A stretch of DNA of 64,000 bases from Verrucomicrobiia bacterium (GTDB lineage Bacteria > Verrucomicrobiota > Verrucomicrobiia > Palsa-1439). Numbering within the stretch: position 1 is the stretch's first letter; each line of letters opens with the position of its first letter. Of this stretch, positions 27,738 to 36,337 are shown piece by piece. The notes under the pieces are model-generated. The model made no database searches and had not been told where the DNA came from. It saw only the letters and a list, made by a program, of their open reading frames with translations. The stretch lies in NCBI GenBank assembly GCA_022072455.1, contig JAJVHY010000004.1, forward strand, positions 426,295 through 490,294. Direction: 5' to 3'. Position numbers and translations under genes: made by a program.

Positions 27738-28333
27738 ATGGGCTTCTGAGCCACAATAACGAATTCGTTGTGACGGAAGATTCGACCGACAATTCGCGGT
27801 AAGGGAAACGAATAAGCTTTCACCGGCACCAACCCAAGACGTCGAACCAACGCAGTTAGTTGGATAAAGTCCATGAACTGCACATGCGTGGGATCCGAAC
27901 GGTACCCGCATTCCTGGGGACAGATTAACACGATTCGTCCACCGGCTTTGATCAACGGGAGGTACTGACGCAAGAGTTCCTCGGTCGCCGCCGGCAGCAG
28001 GTGCTCGGCGACGTGCGAGAGCAGCAGTGAGTCAAACCGGGCCGGCTGGTTGAACTCGGAGGCCACAAACTCCTCAGGCAGATAGGCGCGTAAACCCCTC
28101 TCTCGCGCAGTGGCGATGGAATGCGGATTATGATCAATCCCGACCCCATTGCCGCCCAGATGACCAAGGTGCCGTCCCACGCCACACCCGATATCCAACA
28201 CAAACCCAAGTCCGAGCTGGCGCACATGCCACCGGTAGGGAGCTTGAACGTCCAAGAGCCGCTTCCACCAGATGGATTCGAGTCGAACCAGCCGGCGGGT
28301 ATAACTGACGTCTTGTGTGTTCAAGGCGTCCAT
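27734..28333 (-). CDS. Class I SAM-dependent methyltransferase
   Basis: 199 residues from ATG 28333, 2 bp after the stop of the GT2 gene. FVLDIGCGVGRHLGHLGGNGVGIDHNP is SAM motif I plus the acidic loop, and SLLLSHVAEHLLPAATEELL and LIKAGGRIVLICPQECGY complete the fold. FPLPRIVGRIFRHNEFVIVAQKP near the end resembles methyltransferases of polysaccharide clusters. The downstream gene starts inside its stop codon. Target unknown. Confidence 0.87.
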   Translation of the reverse strand: MDALNTQDVSYTRRLVRLESIWWKRLLDVQAPYRWHVRQLGLGFVLDIGCGVGRHLGHLGGNGVGIDHNPHSIATARERGLRAYLPEEFVASEFNQPARFDSLLLSHVAEHLLPAATEELLRQYLPLIKAGGRIVLICPQECGYRSDPTHVQFMDFIQLTALVRRLGLVPVKAYSFPLPRIVGRIFRHNEFVIVAQKPI

Positions 28334-28335
28334 TC

Positions 28336-29388
28336 TTACCACCGGACAATGGCCAGAATCAACCAACGCAGCACCCAGAAGCACGGATCAAATATCCCCC
28401 GCGCCAGCTTGCCAATACCGCCGGCATCCACCTGACCAAAATCGAGGCGAAAGATTGTCGTTCGCAACAGCTCGCAGTCGCGGACGCGCCGCAACCGTTG
28501 CGTCTCGCGTCGCTTTTTCAGAATCACTTTCCAGTTGGTAATCACGTCCCAATAAGCGCGCCACTTTGTGGCAAAACTCTTTCGATCTTTCAAAATAACA
28601 AACCCCCACGTGACCAATTCCGCCAAAAACAATACCGGCAGGAGCAAAAGGAGAGTCGGCCACCGGTAGAGCTTCAGCAGGGTCATGTACCGGTTGCGCT
28701 CTTGGTACAGGACTTTATTCGGACCAAAACGGAGCTTGTAATCATGCTCAATCTCGCTCCCCGGCGCGTAGTGACAAGTCCACCCATTCAACCGGGCACG
28801 CAGCGCAAGATCAGTTTCCTCCATGTAAATGAAGTAATCCTCGTCAAACCCACCCAGCGTCTCGAAGAGCTCCCGGCGAATAGCAAACGCAGCCCCGGAA
28901 ACTGCGCTGATTTCGCCACCTTCGCTATAGTCAGAGCGGGGGCGATTCATTCCCCGGCAGAGCGTCAGTCCACTAATATGCACATCATTACCACAGGTGT
29001 TGATGCAGTCCGGCCGGCTCATCAAGAGCAACTTGCTCGTCGTTAGCCCCACCCGTGGATCGGCAAAAGGCGCCAACAACTGTTCGAGCCAAGCCGGCGC
29101 GACCCGCGTGTCCGGGTTGAGAAATACCAAAATCCGCCCGCGCGCCAGCCGACTACCGCGGTTGTTCCCAGCCGCAAAACCCAGATTGGTCGGATTGGCC
29201 AACACCCGCACTTGAGGAAAATCCGTCGCAAGAAATTCGCGACTGCCATCGTGGGAATTATTATCGGCGATGATCACCTCAAAATCCCCGCGACTGGCAA
29301 ACACAGTCGGCAGACAAACCTGCAACCGGTGCTTCTCGTTCGTGTTGACGGTGATGATGCTGGCCACCGGACTGTCGGCCGTGTTCAC
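28336..29388 (-). CDS. Glycosyltransferase family 2, rhamnosyltransferase-like
   Basis: 350 residues. VASIITVNTNEKHRLQVCLPTVF, FEVIIADNNSHDGSREFL, NLGFAAGNNRGSRLARGRILVFLNPDTRV and GGFDEDYFIYMEETDLALRARLNGW are the WbbL/GT2 pattern of bacterial rhamnosyltransferases. Two hydrophobic stretches after residue 240 may anchor it to the membrane. Start is GTG 29388 and its first bases overlap the stop of the upstream DPM1-like gene (GTGA). The sugar specificity is by analogy only. Confidence 0.9.
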   Translation of the reverse strand: MNTADSPVASIITVNTNEKHRLQVCLPTVFASRGDFEVIIADNNSHDGSREFLATDFPQVRVLANPTNLGFAAGNNRGSRLARGRILVFLNPDTRVAPAWLEQLLAPFADPRVGLTTSKLLLMSRPDCINTCGNDVHISGLTLCRGMNRPRSDYSEGGEISAVSGAAFAIRRELFETLGGFDEDYFIYMEETDLALRARLNGWTCHYAPGSEIEHDYKLRFGPNKVLYQERNRYMTLLKLYRWPTLLLLLPVLFLAELVTWGFVILKDRKSFATKWRAYWDVITNWKVILKKRRETQRLRRVRDCELLRTTIFRLDFGQVDAGGIGKLARGIFDPCFWVLRWLILAIVRW

Positions 29389-30383
29389 AGTTGGCGATTC
29401 GCGCCGCCGGTCGGCGGTGCGCCTTCATTCCCCACCGGATGAATCGGCACCGTCGGCGCATGTTGGATGTCCATGCCAATCGCCTGCAAGAGAAGTTGAA
29501 TTCCCAGAATCAACGGCAAGACGGCGATCATCACCGTTCCCGTGGAAGCTGTCACTCCAGCTTGCGCCGACACATACCAGTGGTACGCCCCCCACGTAAC
29601 TCCAAACACACACGCCAACACACCGGCCACGAGAAACAAAGACACCGCGGTGAAATCACGGATGAAATACTGGACCAGAACCCGCCGCACAAACCCCCGC
29701 ACCAACAACGGCGGAAATTCCACCAGCGTCCGGCCTTCGGACAAATGACTTACCTTATCCCCATAGCGAGCCGGCAAAAACACATCACGGACCACGGCAC
29801 GCTGCAACCCCAACTCCAACAGCAAACTGTTCTCGAAAAAGAATCGCCGATGCAATCGCGTTTGATCCAACAACCGAAAAACTCTGGCGTCAATGGCGAG
29901 ATACCCATTGGTCGGATCAAAGATCTGCCAATAACCCGAAGCCACCTTCGCCATAAATGACAAACCAATATTACCTGCCCGCCGCAACCACGGCATCGTC
30001 CCAATCTCGCGCGCATGGAGAAACCGGTTGCCCTTCGCGTAATCAGCCACCCCCATTCGCACCGGATCCAAGAGCGCCGGCAATCCCGTCGGATCCATTT
30101 GGCCATCCCCATCCATCTTCACAAAAATATCCGCTCCCAACTCCAACGCCCGATTCATCCCGGCAATTGTCGCACCACCAACACCCTGATTTTCCGGTAA
30201 CCGCACCAACACCACCCGCGAATCACCTACGGCGGCAACGTTCGCAGCGGTTTGGTCCGGCGATCCATCATCCACCACAATAATGTGATCAACCCACGCC
30301 GGCAGCGATCGCACCACAGCGGCGATCCGCGACTCTTCACAGTACGCAGGAATTACAATGGCGATTCGGAGGCTTTTGTACAT
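29385..30383 (-). CDS. Polyprenyl-phosphate sugar transferase-like GT2 (DPM1-like)
   Basis: 332 residues from ATG 30383. Its N-terminal GT-A domain (LRIAIVIPAYCEESRIAAVVRSLP, DHIIVVDDGSPDQTA, NQGVGGATIAGMNRALELGADIFVKMDGDGQMDP with DGDGQMD as metal site) matches dolichol-phosphate mannosyltransferase-like enzymes. Two C-terminal hydrophobic helices lie at about 240-300. It would load a sugar onto polyprenyl phosphate, the donor that the ArnT-like and YfhO-like GT-C proteins of this region need. It is the first of four coupled minus-strand genes (30383 to 26478). Confidence 0.88.
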   Translation of the reverse strand: MYKSLRIAIVIPAYCEESRIAAVVRSLPAWVDHIIVVDDGSPDQTAANVAAVGDSRVVLVRLPENQGVGGATIAGMNRALELGADIFVKMDGDGQMDPTGLPALLDPVRMGVADYAKGNRFLHAREIGTMPWLRRAGNIGLSFMAKVASGYWQIFDPTNGYLAIDARVFRLLDQTRLHRRFFFENSLLLELGLQRAVVRDVFLPARYGDKVSHLSEGRTLVEFPPLLVRGFVRRVLVQYFIRDFTAVSLFLVAGVLACVFGVTWGAYHWYVSAQAGVTASTGTVMIAVLPLILGIQLLLQAIGMDIQHAPTVPIHPVGNEGAPPTGGANRQL

Positions 30384-30428
30384 AATCAGCGCTCGCGACT
30401 TATAGTACAAATTTGGCGGGAAATAAAA

Positions 30429-31652
30429 GTGAAACCAGAATCCGTAAACATTGTTCGCCAAGAGCCACACTACCACCCGGCTCGGATCCGCCAGTCGGTC
30501 GCCGCGCTCGGAATCAACTGGCGGGAACTGATCCACCCCGGCGACCGGGTCGTTCTCAAACCGAATTTCATCCGTGAATCCCACACCAACCGGCCCGGTG
30601 AATGGGAACAGATCATCACCCACGGCACCGTCATCACTGCCGTCGCCGAGCAAGTTCTCGCCGCCGGCGGCAAACTCACCATCTGTGACGCACCGCAAAC
30701 TGACAGCGACTTCGACAAAATCTGCGAACTCACCGGCGTCCGCCAACTCGACGCCGAAATCCTCGACCTCCGCCGCGAAGCGTGGCGCACCGAAAACGGC
30801 GTCATTGTCGACCGCCGCAAACTGCCGGAAGACCCGCGCGGTTACACCCTCGTGGATCTCGGTGCGAAAAGCTGGTTTCACAACAAAGCCGGCCAGTTTT
30901 ACGGCGCCGACTACGACACCGCCTTCACCGCGCAACACCACTCCGCCGGCAAACACGAGTACCTCCTGTCAAAAACCGCGATGGACGCCGACGTGTTCAT
31001 CAACCTGCCGAAACTCAAGACCCACAAAAAAGTCGGCCTGACCGTCAGCCTCAAAAACCTCGTCGGCATCAACGGCGACAAAAACTATCTCCCGCATTTC
31101 TGTCTCGGCACCCCCGATGAAGGCGGCGACGAATTTCCGGACAGCCGCGCCAAAACCAAAGTCCAAGCCAAGCTCCTCAAGCAACTCAAAGGCAGCCCGC
31201 TCTGGACGCCGACCGTGAAAAAAATCGGCGCCAAAATCTTCGGTGATACCGGCAGCGTCGTCCGCTCCGGCAACTGGCACGGCAACGACACGACGTGGCG
31301 CATGGTGTTGGACTTGAATCGCGCCCTCTTCGAGTTCGACGGTGCCGGCAAGCCGCGCACCACCCCGCACCGGTATCTCTCCATCGTGGACGGCATCATT
31401 GCCGGCGATGGCAACGGGCCGATGGAAGCCGACGCCAAACCCTGCGGCGTCCTGCTCGCCGGCACAAACCCCGCCGCCGTGGATTTCGCCTGCGCGAAAC
31501 TGATGGGCTTCGATTGGCAGAAGCTCCCGATGATCCGGGAAGGCCTCCGGCAATTCGGCTTACAACCCGAAGACATCGTGGCCGACATCGGCACACCATT
31601 CCGTTTCACGCCGCATTTCGGCTGGAAGGGACACATTGAAGCAGGTCTATAA
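30429..31652 (+). CDS. DUF362 domain protein
   Basis: 407 residues from GTG 30429 (GGGA about 10 nt upstream). GDRVVLKPNFIRES, VITAVAEQVLAAGGKLTICDAPQTD, ADVFINLPKLKTHKKVGLTVSLKNLVGINGDKNYLPH and LLAGTNPAAVDFACAKLMGFDW are hallmarks of DUF362, whose biochemical role is unclear. No ferredoxin-type cysteine clusters are visible, so it is the Fe-S-free form. The stop overlaps the start of the PaaK-like gene by 17 bp, implying coupled translation. The divergent neighbour, 45 bp away, starts the GT2 operon, hinting at a role in the same surface glycan. Confidence 0.85.
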   Translation: MKPESVNIVRQEPHYHPARIRQSVAALGINWRELIHPGDRVVLKPNFIRESHTNRPGEWEQIITHGTVITAVAEQVLAAGGKLTICDAPQTDSDFDKICELTGVRQLDAEILDLRREAWRTENGVIVDRRKLPEDPRGYTLVDLGAKSWFHNKAGQFYGADYDTAFTAQHHSAGKHEYLLSKTAMDADVFINLPKLKTHKKVGLTVSLKNLVGINGDKNYLPHFCLGTPDEGGDEFPDSRAKTKVQAKLLKQLKGSPLWTPTVKKIGAKIFGDTGSVVRSGNWHGNDTTWRMVLDLNRALFEFDGAGKPRTTPHRYLSIVDGIIAGDGNGPMEADAKPCGVLLAGTNPAAVDFACAKLMGFDWQKLPMIREGLRQFGLQPEDIVADIGTPFRFTPHFGWKGHIEAGL

Positions 31653-32913
31653 CGCGCTGCCGATCTGGGCGCAGACGCTCGCGGTCAATTTCGCGAGCCG
31701 ACAAAATTTTCGCCTGAAATACGGCGGCGTGTTTCGCGGCTGGCTCGTCGACCTCGAACACAACGAGAAAAAATCCCGCGACGAACTGCTGCACCAACAA
31801 CAGGTCGCGATCCGGTATCTCCTCGAATACGCCGTCGAACACGTCCCGGCGTACAAAGGCCGGTCACCGGAAAAATTGAGCGAGTGGCCGATTCTGGAGA
31901 AACGGGAAATCACCGGCGCGCATCTCTCGGACGAATTTCAGCCCCGCGACTTGATGGAACTCCACACCAGCGGCACAACCGGTACGCCGTTGACCGTGAA
32001 ATTCTCGAAAGAGTATCACCAGGTCGAAATGGCGTTTCGCTGGCGACACAAGGCGTGGGCCGGTGTGCCGTTTTTGAGTTCGAGCGCTTACGTGTCCGGT
32101 CACCCCGTGGTCCCGCCGATGCAAACGAAGCCGCCGTTCTGGCGCTGGGACCGGTATGAAAAACGGCTCCTGTGTTCCTCATACCACATCGACCCGCCGG
32201 CGTACGCGGCGGCCTTTCAGAAGTACCGGCCCGATTTCATCCACGGCTACCCGTCGTCGCTCTGCCAACTCGGCTTGCCCGCTGAAGCCTTGGCGAAGAC
32301 GGGCGGTTACAAACCAAAAGCCGTCTTTACCGCGAGCGAGACGTTGCTCGATCATCAACGCGCCGCCATCGAAGCCGGCTTTGGCGCGAAAGTCTTCAAC
32401 TGGTACGGCAACACCGAGATGACCTGCAACATCGTCGAGTGCGCCGCCGGCAACCTGCATTACCGGACCGACTACGGCTTCCTCGAACTACTCGACGACG
32501 GCACGATGATTGTGACCGGCTTGAACAATCGGGCGATGCCCTTGATCCGTTACCGGATCGGCGATCGCGCCACTGCCAAGGCCGGAGCGTGTTCGTGCGG
32601 CGTGGCGTTTCCGTTGATTGAACGCATCGAAGGCCGCGTGGAAGATTACGTCCGCACGCCAAGTGGCCGGTTGATTGGCCGGCTCGATCACCTCTTCAAA
32701 GACGCCCGGTATGTCAAAGAAGCCCAGATCGTCCAGCGGCAACTCGACGAAATCATAATCCGCGTGGTGAAAACCGGTCCGTTCGATGAAGCGCCAGTCC
32801 GCGCTGAAGCCCGGCAGCGGCTGGGCGACATGCGCGTCACGTTCGAGTACGTGGACCGAATCGAGCGGACGGCGGCGGGCAAATTCCGGTTCGTTATTTC
32901 GGAATGGCGCTGA
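31636..32913 (+). CDS. PaaK/CapK family AMP-forming ligase-like protein
   Basis: 425 residues starting at TTG 31636 with GGAAGGG upstream. The P-loop LHTSGTTGTPLTVKFS, FNWYGNTEMTCNIVECA and MPLIRYRIGDRA are the AMP-binding motifs of phenylacetate-CoA ligase relatives; the C-terminal subdomain ends YVDRIERTAAGKFRFVISE. Relatives called CapK occur in capsule and polysaccharide clusters with an unproven role, perhaps activating an acyl group. The DUF362-PaaK pair beside glycosyltransferases suggests acyl or amide modification of the polymer. The last 20 bp overlap the convergent isomerase-like gene. Confidence 0.85.
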   Translation: MKQVYNALPIWAQTLAVNFASRQNFRLKYGGVFRGWLVDLEHNEKKSRDELLHQQQVAIRYLLEYAVEHVPAYKGRSPEKLSEWPILEKREITGAHLSDEFQPRDLMELHTSGTTGTPLTVKFSKEYHQVEMAFRWRHKAWAGVPFLSSSAYVSGHPVVPPMQTKPPFWRWDRYEKRLLCSSYHIDPPAYAAAFQKYRPDFIHGYPSSLCQLGLPAEALAKTGGYKPKAVFTASETLLDHQRAAIEAGFGAKVFNWYGNTEMTCNIVECAAGNLHYRTDYGFLELLDDGTMIVTGLNNRAMPLIRYRIGDRATAKAGACSCGVAFPLIERIEGRVEDYVRTPSGRLIGRLDHLFKDARYVKEAQIVQRQLDEIIIRVVKTGPFDEAPVRAEARQRLGDMRVTFEYVDRIERTAAGKFRFVISEWR

Positions 32914-33622
32914 GCAACGTCGCCGCGTCGCGCAGAAAATTCTGCGGATCGTCGTTCACCACGAACTCCAACAAGGCCGCGCACTGGAGCAGTTGGAAAT
33001 ACTGCCGCCAATTTTCAATCCCCTCCGCCAACGGCCGCCGTTCCGTCGTCCAGTGATACACATGGACGTGGGCCAGCCGCGGGAGCACGCCGCGGAGACT
33101 GGCGAGGTTGTCGGCGACGGCGCGCTCTGGCCGCGGTTGCCAGAGAGTCAAGAGGTTTGGGTGCGGGACTTCGCGGAGGAGTTGTTGCGCGGACTCGTCG
33201 GTGTCGGTGAGTGTGCCATTGTGGAACTCGTAGGCGACCCGGATGCCCGCTTGGGCAGCGCAATCGGCGATCCGATTGGAATCGGCAATGACCGCGGCGC
33301 GTTGGGCCGGCGTGGCCTGCGCGGAGCCGACGCTGCCGGCCCAGACGCGGATGACCGGCACACCGAGCGCGACGGCGCAATCCAGCACCGGCTCAAACGG
33401 TTTGTCACCGCTGACCCGGTAATACGAACCATACGCGAGCGCCCGGAGTCCCGCATCCTGTGTCTGTTGCCGGACTTCCTTGGCGCGCGCGACATCGCCA
33501 TGCGGCACGTGGATGTCGCCGCCCCATTCAATACCGGCCAGACCGGCTTGTTTGACGAGGGCGATGATTTCCGCAGGGGAAAGTTTCCGAAAACTGACCG
33601 ACACAAGACCGGGAGTAATCAT
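32894..33622 (-). CDS. Sugar phosphate isomerase/epimerase-like TIM-barrel protein
   Basis: 242 residues. It has the AP-endonuclease-2/xylose-isomerase-like barrel: LVSVSFRKLSPAEIIALVKQAGLAGIEWGGDIHVPHGD, VIRVWAGS, IRVAYEFHNGTLTDT, LAHVHVYHW. E33 in the GIEWGGD strand, E in YEFHNGT and H in HVHVYHW are likely metal/catalytic positions. Substrate unknown. ATG 33622 overlaps the stop of the upstream 2-hydroxyacid dehydrogenase (ATGA). With that gene and the AraC regulator it forms a three-gene unit likely to act on a sugar or sugar acid. Confidence 0.82.
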   Translation of the reverse strand: MITPGLVSVSFRKLSPAEIIALVKQAGLAGIEWGGDIHVPHGDVARAKEVRQQTQDAGLRALAYGSYYRVSGDKPFEPVLDCAVALGVPVIRVWAGSVGSAQATPAQRAAVIADSNRIADCAAQAGIRVAYEFHNGTLTDTDESAQQLLREVPHPNLLTLWQPRPERAVADNLASLRGVLPRLAHVHVYHWTTERRPLAEGIENWRQYFQLLQCAALLEFVVNDDPQNFLRDAATLLSAIPK

Positions 33623-34539
33623 GCGAGTAAGGCTGCCTTATCTTTGGTGATTTGCCACTGCAAGGGTTTGCCAGCAAGATACCGGCGGAGTTCTTCAACC
33701 ATGTATTGCCCCATCCGCCGGCATTCGGCGCCCATCGAACCGGCAATATGCGGCGTGAGGATGACGTTGGGCAGTGTACGCAGCGGCGAATCGGGCGCGG
33801 GCGGTTCGGGATTGGTCACATCGAGAACGGCGGTGAGGTCGGGCCGTTGCCGGAGCACGTCAATCAACTCATTCTCGCGGATGATTGCTCCCCGAGCAGT
33901 GTTGATGAATGTCGCGCCCGGTTTCATCATCGCAAAATGTTCCCCGGTAATCATCCCCCGCGTCTCCGGCAGGTTGGGTGTGTGCAACGTCACCACATCC
34001 GCCCGGCGGAAAACTTCCGCCAACGAAACCATCTCGATCCCGGCGGGCTTCGTGAAGGGATCGAAGGCGATGAGCTGCAGATCATGGTGCTGCAAGCGCC
34101 GCCAGACCTCGCGCCCCACCATCCCCAGTGAGATGATTCCGACCGTGCTCCGGTACGCGCCCGGCACTGCCGCCGCCCGCACCAACCCCCGCTGCTGCCA
34201 GAACTTTTTCAGGCTCAACAGTGTCGTGGCCAGCGTATATTCCGCGACCGGGACAGCGTTGGCCGCGTAAGCGCTGGTAACAACAATGCCGCGTTGCCAG
34301 AACGCCTCGGTGACAAACCCGCGAATCGTGCCGGCGCCGTAAAACACCGCCTTCACCGCCGGCGCGTCCGCGAGGAATTTTTCATCCATGACCGGGGCGC
34401 CCCACCCGGAGAAAATCACCTCCGCCTGGTCGAGCCGGTCGGTGACTTCCACCAACTCCGCGATCTGTGTGTGTTGCTCCGGCCCGTAGATCAACTCCGC
34501 CGAGTTCTGGTCTAGTAAAAAGATTCCGCGTGGACGCAT
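33619..34539 (-). CDS. D-isomer-specific 2-hydroxyacid dehydrogenase
   Basis: 306 residues from ATG 34539; a longer TTG-started form overlaps the araC-like gene and is rejected. The NAD-binding motif reads VGIISLGMVGREV, where the first Gly of G-x-G-x2-G is Ser. Catalytic Arg (NTARGAII), Glu (TNPEPPAP) and His (TPHIAGSM) are all present. Such enzymes reduce 2-keto acids or oxidise D-2-hydroxy acids with NAD(P). Placement between an AraC regulator and a sugar isomerase suggests a sugar-acid substrate. Confidence 0.87.
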   Translation of the reverse strand: MRPRGIFLLDQNSAELIYGPEQHTQIAELVEVTDRLDQAEVIFSGWGAPVMDEKFLADAPAVKAVFYGAGTIRGFVTEAFWQRGIVVTSAYAANAVPVAEYTLATTLLSLKKFWQQRGLVRAAAVPGAYRSTVGIISLGMVGREVWRRLQHHDLQLIAFDPFTKPAGIEMVSLAEVFRRADVVTLHTPNLPETRGMITGEHFAMMKPGATFINTARGAIIRENELIDVLRQRPDLTAVLDVTNPEPPAPDSPLRTLPNVILTPHIAGSMGAECRRMGQYMVEELRRYLAGKPLQWQITKDKAALLA

Positions 34540-34576
34540 GGCCGGCAGGCTACCCAGCACCTTCGGCACCAGCAAG

Positions 34577-35476
34577 TCATAACTCACGTTGCCGGCGATA
34601 CCGGCCGGGGGGTACGCCAATCAGGCTTTTGAAGCTGCGCGCGAAGAACGCGGGTTCAGCATACCCAACTTCACCGGCAATGGTTTCGATCGTCTTTTCT
34701 GTGTGCCGCAACAACTCGCAGGCGCGCTCCATTCGCAACCGGCGCAGATGCTCGACCGGGGCGCGGCCGATGGCGCGTTGAAAGACGCGCCGGAATTGCG
34801 CCACAGACAACCCGGCGACGCGGGCGAGTTCGGGAATGAAAATTGGCGCAGCGAGTTGCCCGCGCAGAATCTCCAGCACCGGCAATAAGCGCCGGAAATC
34901 CGCCAGCCGGGCTGCGGGCGCCTGGCCGGACATTCGTCCACCGTGTTGCCGGATGAGATGCAAGAGCAACCGGAACGTCAGCGCCTCCAAGCCCCGCCGC
35001 TCGCCGACCGGCTGGAGCGCGTATTCCCGGCAGGCCTCGTGAAACATCTGCCCCGCCGCCGTATCCCCCGCCAGCGGGAACACCACCGGAAAGCGCAGCA
35101 GCGCCGGCAACGTCAATGACTCGAATACCACGGCCGTGTAATGCAGCGCGATGACCTGAATCGGATCATCCGGGCGCGTCGTCGCGCTGTGGCGCACGCC
35201 CCGGCTGAAGTGGGCACAATCGCCTGAACGCAGTGGCCAGTCCCGCCCGTCCACGCGCACCGTCGCCCGGCCTTGCGTGATGTAAAAAAGCATATCATCC
35301 GGCACCGTCCGTTCCCGCATGCGCCACCGGGCCGTACACCGGTACTGAGTCGCTGTGACACCGGTAATTGTGACCTGGTCAAGCAACCCCTCCAGCCAGT
35401 CGTGTCCCGGCAAGTCTGGGTACGACGGATAGCTGGTCTCGGCCAAGTTCAGAAGGTTCGCGGAAAACTGGCGCAT
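34577..35476 (-). CDS. AraC family transcriptional regulator
   Basis: 299 residues. An N-terminal cupin-like sensor (residues about 30-130, GRATVRVDGRDWPLRSGDCAHFSRGVRHSA) is followed by two C-terminal HTH motifs (FIPELARVAGLSVAQFRRVFQRAIG and KTIETIAGEVGYAEPAFFARSFKSLIGVPPGRYR), the typical AraC/XylS arrangement. It probably senses a sugar or derivative and controls the downstream dehydrogenase and isomerase and/or the divergent PhyH/URO-D genes. The 96-bp divergent gap holds a short palindrome, GCGCAATTTGCGC (35539-35551), a possible site. Confidence 0.9.
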   Translation of the reverse strand: MRQFSANLLNLAETSYPSYPDLPGHDWLEGLLDQVTITGVTATQYRCTARWRMRERTVPDDMLFYITQGRATVRVDGRDWPLRSGDCAHFSRGVRHSATTRPDDPIQVIALHYTAVVFESLTLPALLRFPVVFPLAGDTAAGQMFHEACREYALQPVGERRGLEALTFRLLLHLIRQHGGRMSGQAPAARLADFRRLLPVLEILRGQLAAPIFIPELARVAGLSVAQFRRVFQRAIGRAPVEHLRRLRMERACELLRHTEKTIETIAGEVGYAEPAFFARSFKSLIGVPPGRYRRQREL

Positions 35477-35572
35477 TTACGGGCAGACTGTAACCGGTAA
35501 TGAGCGAAAAAGGCAGAGAAATGATTCGGCGAACGCTGGCGCAATTTGCGCGCGCGCCGTAAAGTCACCGTC

Positions 35573-36334
35573 ATGCGTTACCTCACTCCGCAACAATTCG
35601 CACAATATCAACGTGATGGTTATCTGGTCATCGATGACTTTCTGACCACCGCGCAACTGCAAAACATCCGCGCGGAGATCGCGCAGATCCAACAGGACAA
35701 TGCCGGACTGACCCGCGATACCGGCGGGTTCAATCTGGAGAAAGTCGGGGGCGATTCCTTGAACCCCGACGCGCCAGTCCTTCGCGCCGGTATGCTGCGG
35801 AAAATCCAGGGCGCGGTGTTCTATCTCGCGAGCGTGAAGGACGTGTTCACCACCGGCAAGCTGCTTGATTGCATGGAAGACATCATGGGGCCGGCAATTT
35901 ATTATCATTCATCGAAAGTGATGTTCAAACCCGCCCACGGCGGCGCGGCCAAACCGTGGCACCAAGACGCGGCGTACTGGCGCAACTACGAACCAAGCCA
36001 GGTCACGGTCTGGATCGCGATTGATGATGCGACCGAGGCGAACGGGTGCGTCTGGGCGATTCCCGGCTCACACAAGCTGGGGCTGATCCCGCATGTCCAC
36101 AAGGAACTGCAGGTGCCGGAGTCGCGGATCGATCTCACGCAAGCGGCGCCGGTGCCGGTGCGGGCGGGTGGGTTGTTGATTTTCCATTCGCTCGTGTTGC
36201 ACATGTCGAAGGCCAACACGTCGGCCAACCCTCGGTGCGCGATCATCTGCGATTACGATTGTCAACCCCATGCCGCCATGGACGCGCGCGGGGCGGTGGG
36301 CGTCTGGACGCTGCGCGAGGCAGCGGGGGCTTGA
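35573..36334 (+). CDS. Phytanoyl-CoA dioxygenase (PhyH) family protein
   Basis: 253 residues from ATG 35573. It has the double-stranded beta-helix fold of Fe(II)/2-oxoglutarate oxygenases: YQRDGYLVIDDFLT at the start, the facial triad WHQDAAYW (H-x-D) and FHSLVLHMS (distal His), and ANPRCAIICDYD with the Arg that binds 2-oxoglutarate. The family hydroxylates varied small molecules; the substrate is unknown. It is divergent from the AraC regulator and followed 3 bp later by the URO-D-like gene, so both are probably co-expressed. Confidence 0.87.
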   Translation: MRYLTPQQFAQYQRDGYLVIDDFLTTAQLQNIRAEIAQIQQDNAGLTRDTGGFNLEKVGGDSLNPDAPVLRAGMLRKIQGAVFYLASVKDVFTTGKLLDCMEDIMGPAIYYHSSKVMFKPAHGGAAKPWHQDAAYWRNYEPSQVTVWIAIDDATEANGCVWAIPGSHKLGLIPHVHKELQVPESRIDLTQAAPVPVRAGGLLIFHSLVLHMSKANTSANPRCAIICDYDCQPHAAMDARGAVGVWTLREAAGA

Positions 36335-36337
36335 ACC

